A stretch of 64,000 bases of DNA from Atrichornis clamosus (GCA_013400975.1 WBMZ01012041.1:1-64000); one strand, 5' to 3'. Shown: positions 48,374 to 63,091, numbered from the stretch's first letter. The notes: generated by a model not told the origin, from the letters alone. Numbers and translations: made by a program.

Positions 48374-51300
48374 TTTTTTGTGTCAGACAGAGAAAACCAT
48401 CCATCTAGAAGGAAGAATTTGTTCACCTTCTGTGCTGTCTTTTGCACCTTGATGAGTTAAAACTTACAGTAGTGATAATCTCTTGTACCTGGCTCGACTT
48501 TGGCCCCTCTTATGGCTGAAATTTTGGAAAGGGTTTACTGTCCCAGGCAGGCTAAATATTATTTTCCCCAAAACAAAGGCTTCCCTTCACCACTCACTGC
48601 TATTCATCCCAGTCTTCTTCCATGAAGCAACATGACATGTTTTCCAATTCTTTTATAGATCCAGAAGCTACAGTCCCATTTCCATCTGTTGCACTCCATT
48701 TGTTGCTTAAATGAAAGGCCCTACAGAGACCATGGGAATGACGAATGACTGGCATTCAAAACCAAACATGTTTAGAAAAAGATTGAAGGAAAAGTGATGA
48801 AGGAAATACAGATAGTGGTAGGAAAGAATAAAAGATAAAAGATTACGAGAGAGAAACACAGAGATGGCACCTGATTTCATGATTTAAATTTATTTTAAAG
48901 CTGTTCAATTCTCATTGATACAGATAAATACTGGCAACTGTAAGAAAAATATTTACAGGAATTTTGATGCTCTACAGTTACAGTAATATGAAAGAGCATT
49001 GATCCAAACCTGCTATCCTGCTTCAACAGATTCGATCCAAACCTTTTACATTACATCAGCCAGGAAATTTAAATTGTGATAGGGTCAATTATATGCATCA
49101 GCTCTTCCTTTGGTTTCTCAGAGGGAATTGGGGTTTATGAAATACTGGGAACCCACATGAAAGGCAACAGCAGTCGTACTGTACCTTCTCCTGTATATGT
49201 TTGCTCAGTCTTCTTTATTTCACTGTGTCTTGTACTCCCACATTCAAGTCTGTACTACTTTTTTCTTGTAAAAGCATAAGGAAAGGTTATGACTTCGTCA
49301 AAACATTTACCTCATCAAACATTTATATGGTTGATTCCTTCCTTGGTAGAACATTTTCTTAAAAAGACAAGTAGAATCCCATCAACACTTATAGATAAGT
49401 AAAAATGAAAACATTTTATGCTTTTAGAAGGCTTTAGGTAACTCTGCCTGTTCTTTGGCGCTACAGTAGCAGCAAAAAATAACGGCATCTGAACTGCAAA
49501 TGTTGTGCTCCCTAATGCTTACAAAGAGCCTGTCCTTTCATTCACTTGAAAATATTCTGTTCAATGAATTTAAGCCATTTGAATACATGCAAGATTGATT
49601 CTTCCAAAAGCAGTGTTACCCTTGTGTATATATGTCTGAGATTAGTTAAAAATTAACTGAAAGACAAACTTTTTATTTAAATTTGCTCATTGCTGTAGAC
49701 CAGCAAGTAGAGTAAGAGAACCATTAACACCTGTGTAAACTTCAAATAAAAGAAGACAGTTATTAATAAAAAATTGTTGCAAATTAAAGTTTTTATAACT
49801 TGTTTCACTCCGCATGTGAGCAGGGTGCATGCTCAGCTACAGGACCTGTACAGTGTAAACAGGTAAAAGAACAATCAACAAGAATTCTGTAGCAAGGAAT
49901 ATTATATACAGAAGAGGTTTTAATTAGCCAGAGTTTTAATGGAATGGAGAATAGAATCAAAAATTTGTAATGGGGGAGGTATTAAACTATATTAGAGACC
50001 ATTCCTTGATCCCCAGGGTGAGAAAACACAAGAAGAAGAGAGAGATTAGGCTGAGCAGTGAACAGAAGAAACTATGAGGAAAACAAGGCAATTACGATTA
50101 TTGAATTTACTCAAAATACTTGCAAGCATGCAGTTGAGACCAATCCTGCATATGCCATGATTAGATGAACAGAGATACATATTTCATCTTGGATAGCTAC
50201 CTGCCACACACCAGAACTAAAACAAGCATTTTTCACAGAGCCTGATAATCCCCACACTCAATTTATGTGGATTAGATGAAATTTCCTCTTTCTTTTCAGC
50301 AATTTTGGCCACTGTACATTACCAGGGGCTGCCATTATCTTCCTCTGAACACCAGCAAAATGGTTTGTAATTTTTTCTCAGTATTACCAAAGAAAACTGT
50401 AATCTCTAGCTATGTTATTTTAAATAATGCAGCCCAGCAATCACATCAACAAGCAGAATCCTCACAAATTAGGAAGACTTTATCTGAAAGAAAACAACAA
50501 TATATATTTTCTATCACTTGCCTTCAAAATAAAATCACCCAGGCATATTAAGACTGAATACAACGAGAGTAAATTCTAATTCTTTTTTTTTCCTACAGAG
50601 GAGATGCCTTGGATAGTTACAAAAAGCCCTGTACTAAAAGTAATGCATTTTGGTAGAACTAGTGTGACTGGGAGTGTGTTCAGCACAGGCAATATGCTGT
50701 AATCTATCATTACACACTGGACTGCTATCAAAATGCCTTCTGATAACTGGGCATCTAGATAGATATTTACCAGATTTAATCTCCTTCTCTAGTAGAGGTT
50801 AGGAATGCAACGAATTTGGTTGACATTTCTAAACAAGGCTATTGACTGATATTAGTTTCAGCAGAAAACCCTGCAACCTAGATATTTTTTATTTTCCTGT
50901 AAGTGTAAACTTTTTACCAAAAAAGATTTCTGGTTTCCATTGCAAAATAGTATGGTAATTTGAATTAACCTGTTCTGATCACCCCCTGAGAGATTTTTTT
51001 CAAGGTCCTAAATAGGCAAAGGATCACAATAACAAGCAGAGTAGGAACTTATGGGAAGATTGGTGTATTAGATAGTAGTCTGTCAATATTATCTACTCAA
51101 ATCAATGTTTTTTAAAAGAACAGTAAGTTAAAAAATTATTAGAACTGTGCTTTATCAGATGTGAACATTTTAACATCAACAACAAAAACAACACTTTAGT
51201 GGGTTATAGCAGTAAACCAAAACCAGGACTGAACTGTTATCTCATGATATTATATAATGAGCTCTGTGAACTAATGAATCCTAAATCAATTTGAGGCCAG

Positions 51301-52179
51301 TCTTCTTTTCACTGACACATAAAATCCCTGCCTTTGTGTGTGTGTGTGTACGTGTGCCCATGCCATTATATATTGTGCTTATTATTTCTGCTCGCCACCT
51401 TAATGATGGAGCCACTTCAGCATTTCAATATAGTCAGCAAGAACACTCACTCATGAAACCAGAGGGAGGTTTTTTATGGGCATTCATACTCCTCTTGCTA
51501 GAATTATACCTGTACAAATATATATTTCACTGACCTTTTCCTTACATAACATTAGTGTGATGTTTCAGTATCCACAGGTGACCTGGAGGGCCTGGGGATA
51601 ATTTTTCCTTTCCTCTCCATACGGTTTGGCTTCTGGCAGGCTTTTGTCTTCTTTGCTCTGAATCGGCTTAGACTGGCTATGGTTGGACGGATCCCTGTGC
51701 TGGATGCATCCATTTCCTTCGTGCTTTGGTGCACCACATCAGGCTGGCAGGGCCTCGAGAAAAGCAGGGAGCCAACTTGTCTATGGCATGTAAAAGTGAT
51801 CCACATCTTAGAGCTGCTGAGATGCTTCCATGTAATTCCCTTACTATTGTGGGACTTCAGATAAAGGCTTTGCCTTTCAGTGTCACAGGTCTCTTCTAGT
51901 ACTTTGCACCTTTCTTGAATCTGGTGTTAAATTGCCTGAAAGATTTTTGTGACTGACAGCTCTTGGGGCACAGGAATTAGGTGCTCTGCTCACCCATCCT
52001 CCTGGACACAAATCTGTCACCTGGATGCCTATCACTGGGCACGAGACTTGTTAACCTGTGCAGCCTTTCTTTGCAAGCAGTAAGTCGAGCATTTTCTTCA
52101 TAGGCTACTTAAGGATGGAAAACCCTATAAAATTACGAGGTCTTGTTAGTAAACTTTCCTTACCATTCTTCTCTGGGTA
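48374..52179. other. Single-copy noncoding DNA
   Basis: AT-rich unique sequence; frames up to 91 codons (50276-50551), none recognised. It contains a (TG)n microsatellite at 51335-51356. Confidence 0.55.
51335..51356. repeat. (TG)n microsatellite
   Basis: About 22 bp of TG with one ACG interruption. Confidence 0.85.
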
Positions 52180-52700
52180 GGGGCATAGATAACATGGATT
52201 GGCTAATGATTTCCAAGGAATGTACTAATAATGAGATATATGCACTCAGGCTGGGATCCTTTTCAGTCACTGTGATTGTTCCCCGCTACCCAAGGCATTT
52301 TATAAAATATGGTAATTAACGCAGCACCTTCAGACACTCTAAATTTATTGCTCTTTATATGTTCAGGAGTGTTGGTAAAAGGCCAGTGCTGGCATTTCTT
52401 TAACTAATAATTATTGTGTTTTATTGTTGTTGTTCTCTAACACATTAACGAGCAAGGACCCAGCTTTATTAGAATTCACTTGGCCCCACTGTTCCATGCA
52501 TATTTATTATGCGAGAGAATAGGATTCTCTTCCTCTAGCCTTCACTAATTTAAAAGAAGATATCCTCAATGAAATGTATTCAAATATTTTGACATTTTGC
52601 TTCACCTCACTTACAGAGCAGAAATTGTTTCTGACAGTTATTATACAGTACGGGAATCCTGCTGTTTCACTCTGCTGAAGCGCAGGTTGAAAAGACACAG
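52180..52700. promoter_or_regulatory. Candidate conserved noncoding element
   Basis: AT-rich, repeat-free block with GGCTAATGATT, ATGGTAATTAACG, AACTAATAATTATTG, a SOX-like TTATTGTTGTTG, CACATTAACG, ATGCATATTTATTATG and CACTAATTTAAAAG. The even mix of cores over ~500 bp looks like a developmental enhancer. Conservation is untested. Confidence 0.3.
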
Positions 52701-55700
52701 CAATTGCATTTTGTTCAAAGAGTGATTCTCTGGCCTAGAAATAGCAACACTGTCAGCTGTGATTCACTGGAAGTTTAGATAATATCCACTCTGTACCTCT
52801 CCACCAAGAACATGGAATATTTTTTTCCTCTTCTTCTACTTCTTAAAACAGAAGAAATATGAATCAAAGTGTTGGGTTGGAAGGGAAATTTAGTGCCTCC
52901 AAGTTTTGGATCTGAAGTAGAGGAATGTGTAGATTTTGAAATGTAAGTGGAAACTGGGAGAAATGTGTGTGAGGGAAGTTTAGTGGGGTTTTTTTCCCTG
53001 CTTTCAGATGCTTTCAGTTCTGTGTTGTAAACAGACCTATTTACAAGACAAATTAGAATAGGTAACAAATTTAAATACCAGGGTATTTTCAAAGATTTAA
53101 AATTACTGAAATAATTAGAGGCAGCACCTGACTGACTATTCTTTTGTATCATCCTTACAGTCATGCTGCATGTGAGGTAACATCTTTTTTTAAGCACAAT
53201 AGCGTCACTATGTAAAGCATGATGGCAGATTTCTGAGCTAATGCTCCCGAAATTTCCTTGTAACATGAACACCTCAGCCTTTTTTCTTCCCTTTTTAGGA
53301 TGCATTTTGGTGCTCTCTCAAATATATATATAGGTTGAAAACGAAATTTAACCTTTAGACCTATACAATCAGTTCGGAGCAAAGTTAAGAAGGGTTGTAG
53401 TAGCGTATTTAACACTTTAATTTGGCCCAAAGTTTCACAAGGGTTGTTTATCCAATAGCAGGTAGAAGAACACTTGGAGAATCTAAAGTAGGAGGAGGAG
53501 GAGGATGAAAAAATACAAGAAAAAAACCTGTGAAAGGCTTTCCCAGATGCTTTGCTGCTCCTTTTATTGTTCATGTTATGCAGATCCTGTATCAGAACTG
53601 AGGGTTGTCTTTTCAGGATAAGAAAGAGGAAGCCAAATGCACAGTGAAAAGAAATCACAGTAGTGGTATTTAATACAGTTCTTTAAGATTTCAGAAACTG
53701 AGTTTCTGTCAAAACCACAGAATATTGCAGAAGGGGGTAGGAGACAGTGAAAAAGGGCCTGTTCTTGTAAAAGGGGATTGTTAGCTGTAATCTCTGTTCA
53801 TGCTCCTGTCGTATCATGGGAGAATCTGACTATTACATTGATGAGAAAATAATGAATATAATATCTGAGAAAATCACATGGCTTGAGTAGTTTCCTAAAT
53901 TTTCCATGCAAAACAAAAGCCTCCCAATATAGAGACAGGCACTATTAACTGGAGTGAAGTAATGAGAGCGGCTGCAGGATGTGGCCCTCCTAGTCCTGGA
54001 GGTGCAAGTCTGGCCTGTCAGATGCGATGAGCAGCAAGGCGTGCGAGCTCGTATCACACCCTGGTCTATTAAGGCAAACGAATGGAAGCTGTAAATCAGA
54101 TTTTGGTTTCTGCCACTTTGTCAGGGGGCTGGAGGAAATAGGACGGATGTGAAGGGTTCCCCAGAAGGCTTTGAAGAGAGCAGCGCGCTGCAACTCTTTT
54201 CTGCTCATCGCTCAGGCGTGAGGCACGCTCTCCCTTACAGAGCTGTGCGGGGATGGGGTGATCAGAGCAGGAGCCCTGCCAGAGCAATCACCCATTAGGG
54301 AACCACCTCAGTTTAAACATGGGCATTGCTGACTGTCCAGAGTGTCTGTTCTGTCCTCATCAGAGCCGCATCCAACCCTCCTCCAGGCACAGAAGGCTTC
54401 TCAGCCTCCCCAGCCCATGTTAAAACCCTTCCTCACAAAACATGAGCCTGTCCACATCCCTGACCAAGTACAGCTCCTGGCCCCTGCCATGTCGAGAACT
54501 GGTCTTCTTAAACACCCAGTTCTGCAGAAATAGGCATCACACACACAGACACAACAGGGTGTCAAAGCCTGGGATAAATGAGTTGATCTTAATTGCACAG
54601 CCTGCTCTTGGACCTTTGATCCCACATCATATTCCTAGAGAATCACACTTTGTACAATGCAAAATCTCTCAGGGAGCAGTTGCCAGCAGAACAGGGTGTC
54701 TTCTGGAAACATGATTTGTCTAATTTCGTAGTCCAAAAAACTTGTATTGCCTTTGATCACCCAATTTATGAGAAATGTCAGCTGATATTTATGTAACCAT
54801 ATGTGTCAGCTTGTGCAGTGGATGACACCATTGGAATGGATGATATAAGGGCCATTGGCTGTGAGGGCTTAGAGAAAGATGCAGTACATCTGTACAGTGC
54901 CTAGCATCATGCAGATATGTAATTAATCAACTATATGTACTGTCTGGACTCAGCCCTCTTAGTGGGACACATCCCCTATCTTGCTTTTCACAGTGCCTGA
55001 AAACATCCCTATCTATTCCTTTGTGCTCTCTTGAGTACGTTCTCCTACGCTCTCACTAAGCTTAGGACTGACACAAATAGCAAAGTAAACTGCTTGCAGA
55101 CAGGGTTTAATGAGCACTAGCCACACACTGCAGTTCTCCATAAGTCAAGAAAATAAGCAATGGCGGAATTAAGATTCGTTCAATATCAGCACAATGCCAG
55201 TATTATAGCAAAGATTGATTATGCAAAACAAAAATTCGATTCTAATAAATGCAAGCTAATAGGCTTCAAAATGAAAGAATAAGTATATGAAAGAATAAGG
55301 AAAAAACCCCCAACAAAACAACTGGGATGCACTAATAAATACACGTTTTGAAGCCCTAACAAGGAGTAGACTCAGAGAGTCCCAGCAGCTGGTGCAGTCT
55401 GTGCCCCATGGCGTTGCCTGCCACAGCGGCAGTGTGTGCTGGCCCCTGGCACAACTCACACGTGGCGATCGCCAGGGCTGCTCTGCTCACCTGAGACACT
55501 GCTACCAAGAGAAAGGGTGTGCAGCGACTGAGCTCAGGCCCCTGGGCCCCGAGCTGCCCCTGTCCCATAGAGGAAGAAGGGGTGCCACAAGATTTCAAAG
55601 TGTCTCAGGGGGGTCACTTGACTCAGACTCATGATAGCATGCAGAAGATCTTAGGAGAGTGGAAATGGAGCAATGCAGGCTGTGATCACAAGTCTTAATA

Positions 55701-58700
55701 TTTGTACCTTCTCTTCTGCTGATTTAAAAATTGTTTTCTTTTCTAGTATCCACTGCAATAAGATTTTTAGCTAGTTTCTTCTGACCATCTGTTTCTGCAG
55801 CTGACCTTCAGAGACAGGAGCACTAGTGGGATATGTAATTCCTTCCTAAATCTCGAGCAAATTCTGCTGCACATATTTCAGCACTGATATCTCCACAGAT
55901 GACAGTGCTAACAGTCTCACTGTTCCAGGCTTGTGATTGTTCGGGTGCAACCTTTTCCATTTTTATTAATTGGTGCTGGGTTTATTTAAGCTCATTACGA
56001 GAGGTCTCAGAGTTTACTCTTATTTTGTAAACCACTGAGTAGTAAAAGCAACTGAAAGTATAAGAGAATTCTACTACCTAATTACAAAATCTGCAGATTT
56101 TCTCATTTGAGCAGAGTAAAATCCAATACGGTTCAGTTTTACTCTTACTTAGTAAGTTAGAACTATGGCCTTTTCTTATTTTAATTGCTCAGAGGGCTAT
56201 TAAATCCCTCCCAATACCTTTACCAGCTGTTTCCCTAAGAGATCTATCTGGGTATTTATATGATCCCAATCATCACAGTCTTTCTGCTAATCCCAAGGAC
56301 TATATTCATAGATTTCTGTTCATAAAATCCCAGTAGGATGTGGTAGTGTCGTTATCTCCACTGTACAAATAAGAAACAGACATACAGAGAGATGAAGGAT
56401 TCCCAGCTGGGAGAGAAGGGCCAGATTCCCTTGGGATTAGTGCAGGGACAGGTTTAGTACCCCAGTGGTCCCTCCAACCACAAAAGTCTGCAATGCAGAT
56501 GCTCTGCCCATGTGCAAAGGAAGACTAGAGAAATCCAGTAGCAGAAAAATAGGGGCCTATCTCAAGGTACCTGGGGGATGAGGAAGGTATCCTTGGCCCA
56601 GTGGGCCAGGCTCCCTCAGTACAGAACAAAAATGATCAGCAATGGCAAAAAGTGTGCTATTTTTCTTTGCCTGGAAAACCAGGTGGGCTGGATCTTTCTT
56701 TCTGTGAGGCAGAGATGTCTTGCATAGACCAGAGGGTGTTGCTTAGATAAGCCATGGCAAAGTGAGGCCAACTTCAACTGGGGTTAATGTATCCATTTAC
56801 AAATTTGGTCCTGTGATTATTCAGGGTCATATATGAAATCTGTAAAGGCTGGCAAGGCACCAATTCAGATCTAATTGATGTGAAGTTTCCTAATTGCTAA
56901 GCAGTCTATGTTTTCAAGCTTCCAGACTCCATTTTAACATAAAGTCCTAGCATCAGTTGCAGCTCTTCTTAATGGAATAGCACTTAGAGCAAAATTGATG
57001 CCTCTTTAAGAGCAAGTCAGTTGTGAAACAACATGTTTCTGCCAGATCTCGGGCATGTTCTTGGAAAGCAGTGTGCTCACTGAGCATCATAACCAGAGAA
57101 CTGTTGAAGCCATTGCAACAAACGCTGGTTTAGTCACTATTTATTCTCAGTACTACTCCAGACAGGAATTTTACCTGTGTAAAGTGTTCAGGATTTGGCC
57201 CAAAAGTATTAAAGAAGAAAACCTAATTCCCTGTAACTCACTTTCAAATGCTAAAAAGTATTTTTTCCCAGATTATTAAGGTAGTCCTCACAAGTTTACC
57301 AAAAATTTCTTGTTCTTCTTTCAGCTAATGGGGAATTGGCAGCACAGGAGTTGAGCTTTCTGCACAGGTCATGGAGGAGGAGTCAGCAGCAGGCTTTGGG
57401 CTGGGCTCCAGACCTCTGCAGAATAGTAACTAACTGAATAAAAGTACAGTGTTAATAAGATAAGACTACAGCAAGACAGTCAATGAGTACATTAAAATCT
57501 AGGATATGTAAAGGAGCTCACTGGGCTTCTTCACTGAAAGTTTCAAGTACGTTTTGTTTGTGCCTACATTAGTCACCAGTGCAGACCAGGGTGAAAACCT
57601 ACAGACAGCAGAGAGGAACAGGTTGTTCAGAGATCTAGATGTCAACCCTGTGCAAGTTCCTGAATGCCCATTTGTGGCTGAGGTGCTTTCCTACTGCAGA
57701 TACACTCTTATTGCCCATAAGACTGGTAGTACACTGTGGTTGTTTGTTCTCAGTTTGTCTAAAGAAAGAAACTACTTTCCGGCTGGAGGTGTTTCTTGGT
57801 TTGTAATTCTGCCATGGTTGCTTTGCCTTAGAAGTTTGGGACCGTGCTGTCCTACTGGTTAGTGAGAGCAGAAGTCATTCAGCACTGCATAACTCAGACA
57901 TTTAAAACATATTCTTTTCACTCTTGTAGAGCATTAATTCTGTATGGCACATAGCCCTGCATCAATTTCAACTTTGATCTTGGAAAACAACTCAAAGCAG
58001 AGATTAGTATTTAAATCTAATGCCCTTATTAGTTCACTGTTGTTCATCTTCCAAATGGAATATCTTGTAGACTTTCATACCAAATGTTGGGATGCCAGTG
58101 GTGTGGATATGGACTGATGTATCCTATCAACCACAGATAACAGAAAACACAATGACCTTGATTTGTACACAGACACCTTAGGTGACAGACCTATGCTAAA
58201 GGGCAATCAGATCTCACACTGTCATTTCAAAGTGTGTATTCAGTGTAACTTTTTAGAAAACAAGATGAAATATAATTCTTTAGCTTCAAAGGAGTCTTTT
58301 TGAAAGTTGTGATATTTCAACAAAAGATGACAACGTGCCACCACAGAATAACTCGTGAATGCAAATACGGCTCACCTCATTGTTCCTGGCTTTCTTCAGA
58401 AGCTGCACATCTTACTTTTCTAAAAAGTGTAGGCTGGAGAACTAACAGAATTTAAAAGAACTTCCTTTCAATGTGAAGAGTTGTAAGAGTGTTAGTTCTA
58501 CAAGTCTTTAAGGAGAACCAATTATAAGTTCCTTTATATTCATGCACTTTACCAAAAGAGGAACTTTTTTCTCCATTGGTGTCATATTCTCAGTGGGGAC
58601 TCCACCATGACATCAGTGCTGAGTTTCGGTGCCTTTCTCATTAGGAGACGACGGCTATTGATTCCCAAGAGACTGGGGTGGGACCCTGCCATGCCACTCT

Positions 58701-58906
58701 AGCCACCAACATGTTGTAAAATGGGCTTAATGCTCACAAGCTGTGTGTAAAGGTTCACTAAGGCCACTGGGTTCAAATTTTCAAATGTGTACTCTGCTGA
58801 GAAAGGCAAAGTCTAAAAGTAATTGTTCCTATTTTGTACTGTGAACTTCTGAGCAAAATGCTTTCACTTCTGCATCATTTAAACCACATAATCACAGGTG
58901 GTTACT
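52701..58906. other. Single-copy noncoding DNA
   Basis: No exon or repeat family recognised. Two overlapping minus-strand frames (176 codons at 52775-53305 and 165 codons at 53161-53658) are the longest cluster of open frame in the window but are serine/lysine-rich with no domain. A (GGA)n tract lies at 53491-53505. The 53980-54300 and 55380-55570 parts are GC-richer with scattered CpGs. Confidence 0.5.
53491..53505. repeat. Short (GGA)n repeat
   Basis: Five GGA units, plus strand. Confidence 0.8.
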
Positions 58907-58939
58907 ATCATCATCATTATTATCATCATTATTATTTTA
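58907..58939. repeat. (ATC)n/(ATT)n simple repeat
   Basis: About 33 bp of imperfect ATC and ATT triplets. Confidence 0.8.
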
Positions 58940-61900
58940 TCCCAAACAGTTTAAAACAGATGCCTGTTTGCCAGACTTTTAATGAAATAATAGCATCAAA
59001 CTGATAATACCTGATGTAATGCCTACAGTTTTACAGCAACAGGGAATATGGGGAAATCTGGAGTTACAAAATATCAAGAGAGTAATGGAAGGAGTATTAA
59101 TTCTATCTACTGTATGTGAGTCTTATGAAAGACTCTTTTAACACTGAGAAGTATTCACAACATTTTCAAATTAAGAACTTCCTATCTCCTTTGCGAATCC
59201 CATTTGCTGCAATATTTCTGGTAACAATCCCTTACTGGTAGGGCCTAGTGCTGTGATGACAGATTCCACTTCTCTTTATCAGTAAGGGTTTAGACATTCC
59301 TGTTTCCAGAAGACATGACAGAGATACACCAAGCCCTAGACAGCCTTTGTGCCATTGCACTAGCATTCCAGGGCAAAGACTCCTCTGGACCTTAGGGGAT
59401 ACTGAGCCAGGGGATGTAAAACATCACAGATGGGAGGACACCTGTACCACCAATTTGGCACAAGAAGGATGAGTCCATATCAGCTTCTCCATCCAGATCC
59501 AGGGGGTGGTTTCCCCAGAAGCCTCCCCACTGCACTCATTCACAGAGCTCTGGCTCTCACCACAGCACATGTCCAGAGCAGATTTGCTCTATGGGAGGTG
59601 CACTTGAGGAGCACTTTTCACATTCTCCAGCACTAGAGGCATTCAGCCCATGGCACTAGACCTGATAGTGACCTCTAACCATGTTTAGGGTAAATGGAGG
59701 ATTTGGCACCAACTGAGTCACTTCATCTGCCTGCTTCTGCCAAACCATGCTGCCTACTGGCACAGACACAGTCAAGTAGGGTGAACTGGGGTGAAATCTG
59801 TGACTGCTGCCATCAGTCATCAGCTCCACAAGCATTACATTCTCTTTAAACCTCAGAAATGTGCAAAATGTTTCCTCTGTGACTGTTACATACAAAGTGT
59901 CTGTACAATCCAGAGCTGTTTCATCACATGACTTTCATGGTTTTCATGGATCCACCAAGCCAATATTCTGCTTCAATGCATTAAAAAAAACTATCACGTT
60001 GCCGCTGCTCACTTTAGCCACAGATAGCGTGCTATTATTATGACAGATTTCCTTTTAAATAATTAAGGACATTTCCTGAGGCTTCTCTAAGATCTACAGT
60101 TGATAGCACTAAAGTTTAAGGCTTTTTTACCAATGTATCAGAGACACACTACATGTGGCTGAGACAGAAGGGAGAACATCAAACTTAAAGGATGAGAGGG
60201 AAGTGGGATAGTCTAAAGCATTCTTCTGGATTAGCTGGAGCCATGGAGGGCTTTGTTCCTCTCCCACCACAGCACCTCAAAGCAGCTGGCAGCAGCGGTG
60301 CTGTACGGGAGCAGCCAGAATGCCCTGCCTGGAGCCTCTGACACCTCCAGGGTGGTCCCTCCAGAAAACAAACACTTTAGAACCATGTTTTGCCTCTTAC
60401 ATTTCCAAAGCACCAGACAAACAATAGCTAATCATAATCCACACAAAAGGATTATATGTTTGGCAGCTTGTGGGACAACCTTTTAGGTAATTGCTCAGGG
60501 GTTTTAGAAATCTAATACCTTGTTGCTAAATCACCTAGTAAGAATTTCTGTGCTTGGACAATGGAAATTCACAGGAAAGATCAAGCTCCATATATCACTT
60601 TCCTGTGGGTACATTTTTATTATAATTGCCAAAATAGTCACTCAGATATCAGTGACAACTCTGTTGGAAACAGCAATCTTGGCCTCTGTAGTTCATGGAA
60701 ACAGGACATCTCTTCAGGAAACCTTGGCGTGCATGCCTAGCACTCAATTCTTCATTGCAGACACCAAGAAAATGCACAGGACTGGGGTCTCACTGCTGGG
60801 AGCTGACCAAGGCACTGATGGCAGCTTTAGATCTGGCCCATAGCTTATAGGCTGGAGTAGAAAAGCTCTATTCTTAAAAACAAAGTAAATGCTGCAAAGT
60901 TCAGGAAAAGGAACACATAGGCACCCACTAACACATAGGCACCACTGTTATCTTTTAAATCTCATAATAATTAGCATGAGAAGAGAGAGTATAGAGAAAA
61001 TATCTTTGAATAGGAACAGGATATTTCCAAAGAATTAGCAAAGTGTTGTGCTTAGCAAGGATACTGTAACTTTTCTGATAATCCTCCTCCAAAGCACAAG
61101 AGGCTTAAACTGTGGTGGCAATGAGTGCCGTCTTCAGCAGCAATCCTTTCAGCCTCTGCAATAAGTAAGGAACATTTGCAGCTGCAGCTCTATAGCCTTC
61201 CTGGGAAACCCTGTAAAGTTGACACAAACATACTGGAAGCTGAGAGGTGGGACCTAGAGCCAGGAAAGCAGATAGACCCTGTCAGCAGCCATTTCTCAGT
61301 CAGGCCCTAAATCAGCCAGTTTTTTACGGTCAAACTGTGCCCAAACTGGACGAAGCCACTGCTGGTGCCCTGCTGCCACCAGCAAACCCAACCACATGGG
61401 AACCACCAGTCCCTGCCCAGCACTGCCCTAACAGGTATGCAAAAACAGGCAAATTTCGCTAGAGAAAGTAATGTGAACATCTGCTTCACTTTGGGAGCCA
61501 GCTGAAGCATAGCCAACAGGTTTAATGGGCATTTTCACTTCTGAAGGTGAGATGCTTTGTTGAAGCAGTTATGTGGTCAGATACATTTCTGCAGTCTATA
61601 TTCAGCACTAGCAGAAACTCTACTGATGATGCTGAAATGTGCCATCTACCTTTGCTTAAAGGAGTAAGACATACACTTTGCTTCAAAGTATTTCATCTGC
61701 CTGGTTCCAACTTTTCTAGATTTCTATTTTAGTAGAAACCTTTGGTGGGGTCTTACACCAAAGGAAAGTAAGACAGACTGAAGGGTGTGAGCAATGCTAG
61801 CAAAGCACCATGTGGGGCAAGGTGTGTACTGCCCTCAGGAAGAAGGGCAAGTTGCTCTGGGACAAAGAGTGGGAATGCCACATGCCAAGGAAAACCACTA

Positions 61901-63060
61901 AGAAATTCATCAGGCTGGCGTGCATCAGCTGAGCACGGAAACCTGTGCAAATTACAGCCTCTAAATATCACAGTAGCTGAGACAGATACATTTCATCCCC
62001 AGAGCAAGGGAGCTGCTCTTCTCATGCAGACCCTTGGGATCTCTGTACTGTCCCTTGGCAGTGACCAGGATTAGGGCCTTGCAAGAAGAGTAAGAAAAGA
62101 ACCAACCAATGCCCAGCCCCAGTGATTTCCCATTCCTCCCACCCACATTTTTCACATGTCATGACTTGTCTCCATTCAGGAGAAAGTCACTGCATCATGC
62201 TTTTTGACAATATGTTATTCCAGCTGTGTGATGCTGGCAGCTTGTGCTGGTGAAAACATCCATACTCTGGGGAGAACGAGAGGGTCTGGCTCCACTCTAG
62301 AGAGGGCAGTGCAAGAGGGGATGCTGAAGTTAGTAAAAGTTCAGCCTCTCTACTCTCCCAGAGGGCAAAAGTGGAGTTTGTCCCAGCAAGGCAGGAGACT
62401 CCCATACTCACATGGGATGGGAGGGAAATGGAACAGCAGTCGCTACCCCGGCTGCCCAACAGCAACTTGCCTGCATCCCATCACTCAGTGTCACCTCTGA
62501 AATGCCATCACAAAATCAGCTTGGTGTCAGCAGCCTCTGTCCTACACCATACTAACTAAGGTAGAAACCCAACTAAGTTAGGAAGCCCTCAAAACTTACA
62601 CTAGGTTGCAACTATCTAGAGACCAGTTGGAGTTCTGTGTTGGTTCTCATGTACACCCGATATGTCAACATGAGCAGGGCAGCCCAGATCCTCAGGATGG
62701 GTTCTCTCAACACTTTCTGGCAACACCTTCATTGATGGCATGTGGGGGCTGGTCAGCCCAAGGTCTCTAGTGCATGTTTTGTGCTCTCTTACAAACCATA
62801 AGGGCTGGGGTTTTTATGGTTCCATGCCATTTTCCATATGTTTACTGACACCTTCCATTTGGCAGCCAAGGTAACCTTAATTCTGGTTGTTGGCATTCAC
62901 TGCACATGTTCATCAGCTATGAGGATGTCAAGTTAATGCAAGCACTGCAGTGGATTACAGTTTTCCCTGATACATCAAGTTGTAAAACTGCCCATGAAAA
63001 CAGTTTAGTATCATCAAGTTTCAGTTCTGCCCCAACTGCCCTTTGTGGGCAGGAGTGGTG
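58940..63060. other. Single-copy noncoding DNA
   Basis: GC-richer than most of the window from about 59330 to 62800, with many short overlapping frames on both strands (up to 107 codons at 60520-60843); none is recognised. A small tandem duplication lies at 60912-60943. No interspersed repeat identified. Confidence 0.5.
60912..60943. repeat. Local tandem duplication, period 18 bp
   Basis: AACACATAGGCACC occurs at 60912-60925 and 60930-60943. Confidence 0.8.
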
Positions 63061-63091
63061 TTTTTTTTTTGTTTTTTTTTTTTTGTTTTTT
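63061..63091. repeat. T-rich tract (A-rich on the minus strand)
   Basis: Runs of 10, 13 and 6 T separated by single G residues. On the minus strand this is an A-rich tract lying 12 nt after an ATTAAA (63104-63109), so a retroposed or genomic 3' end is conceivable, but no transcript body was recognised at higher coordinates. Confidence 0.85.

Noticed and set aside
49020..49060. ATTCGATCC, like a tRNA B-box
   Set aside because: No A-box or cloverleaf stems upstream at the right distance.
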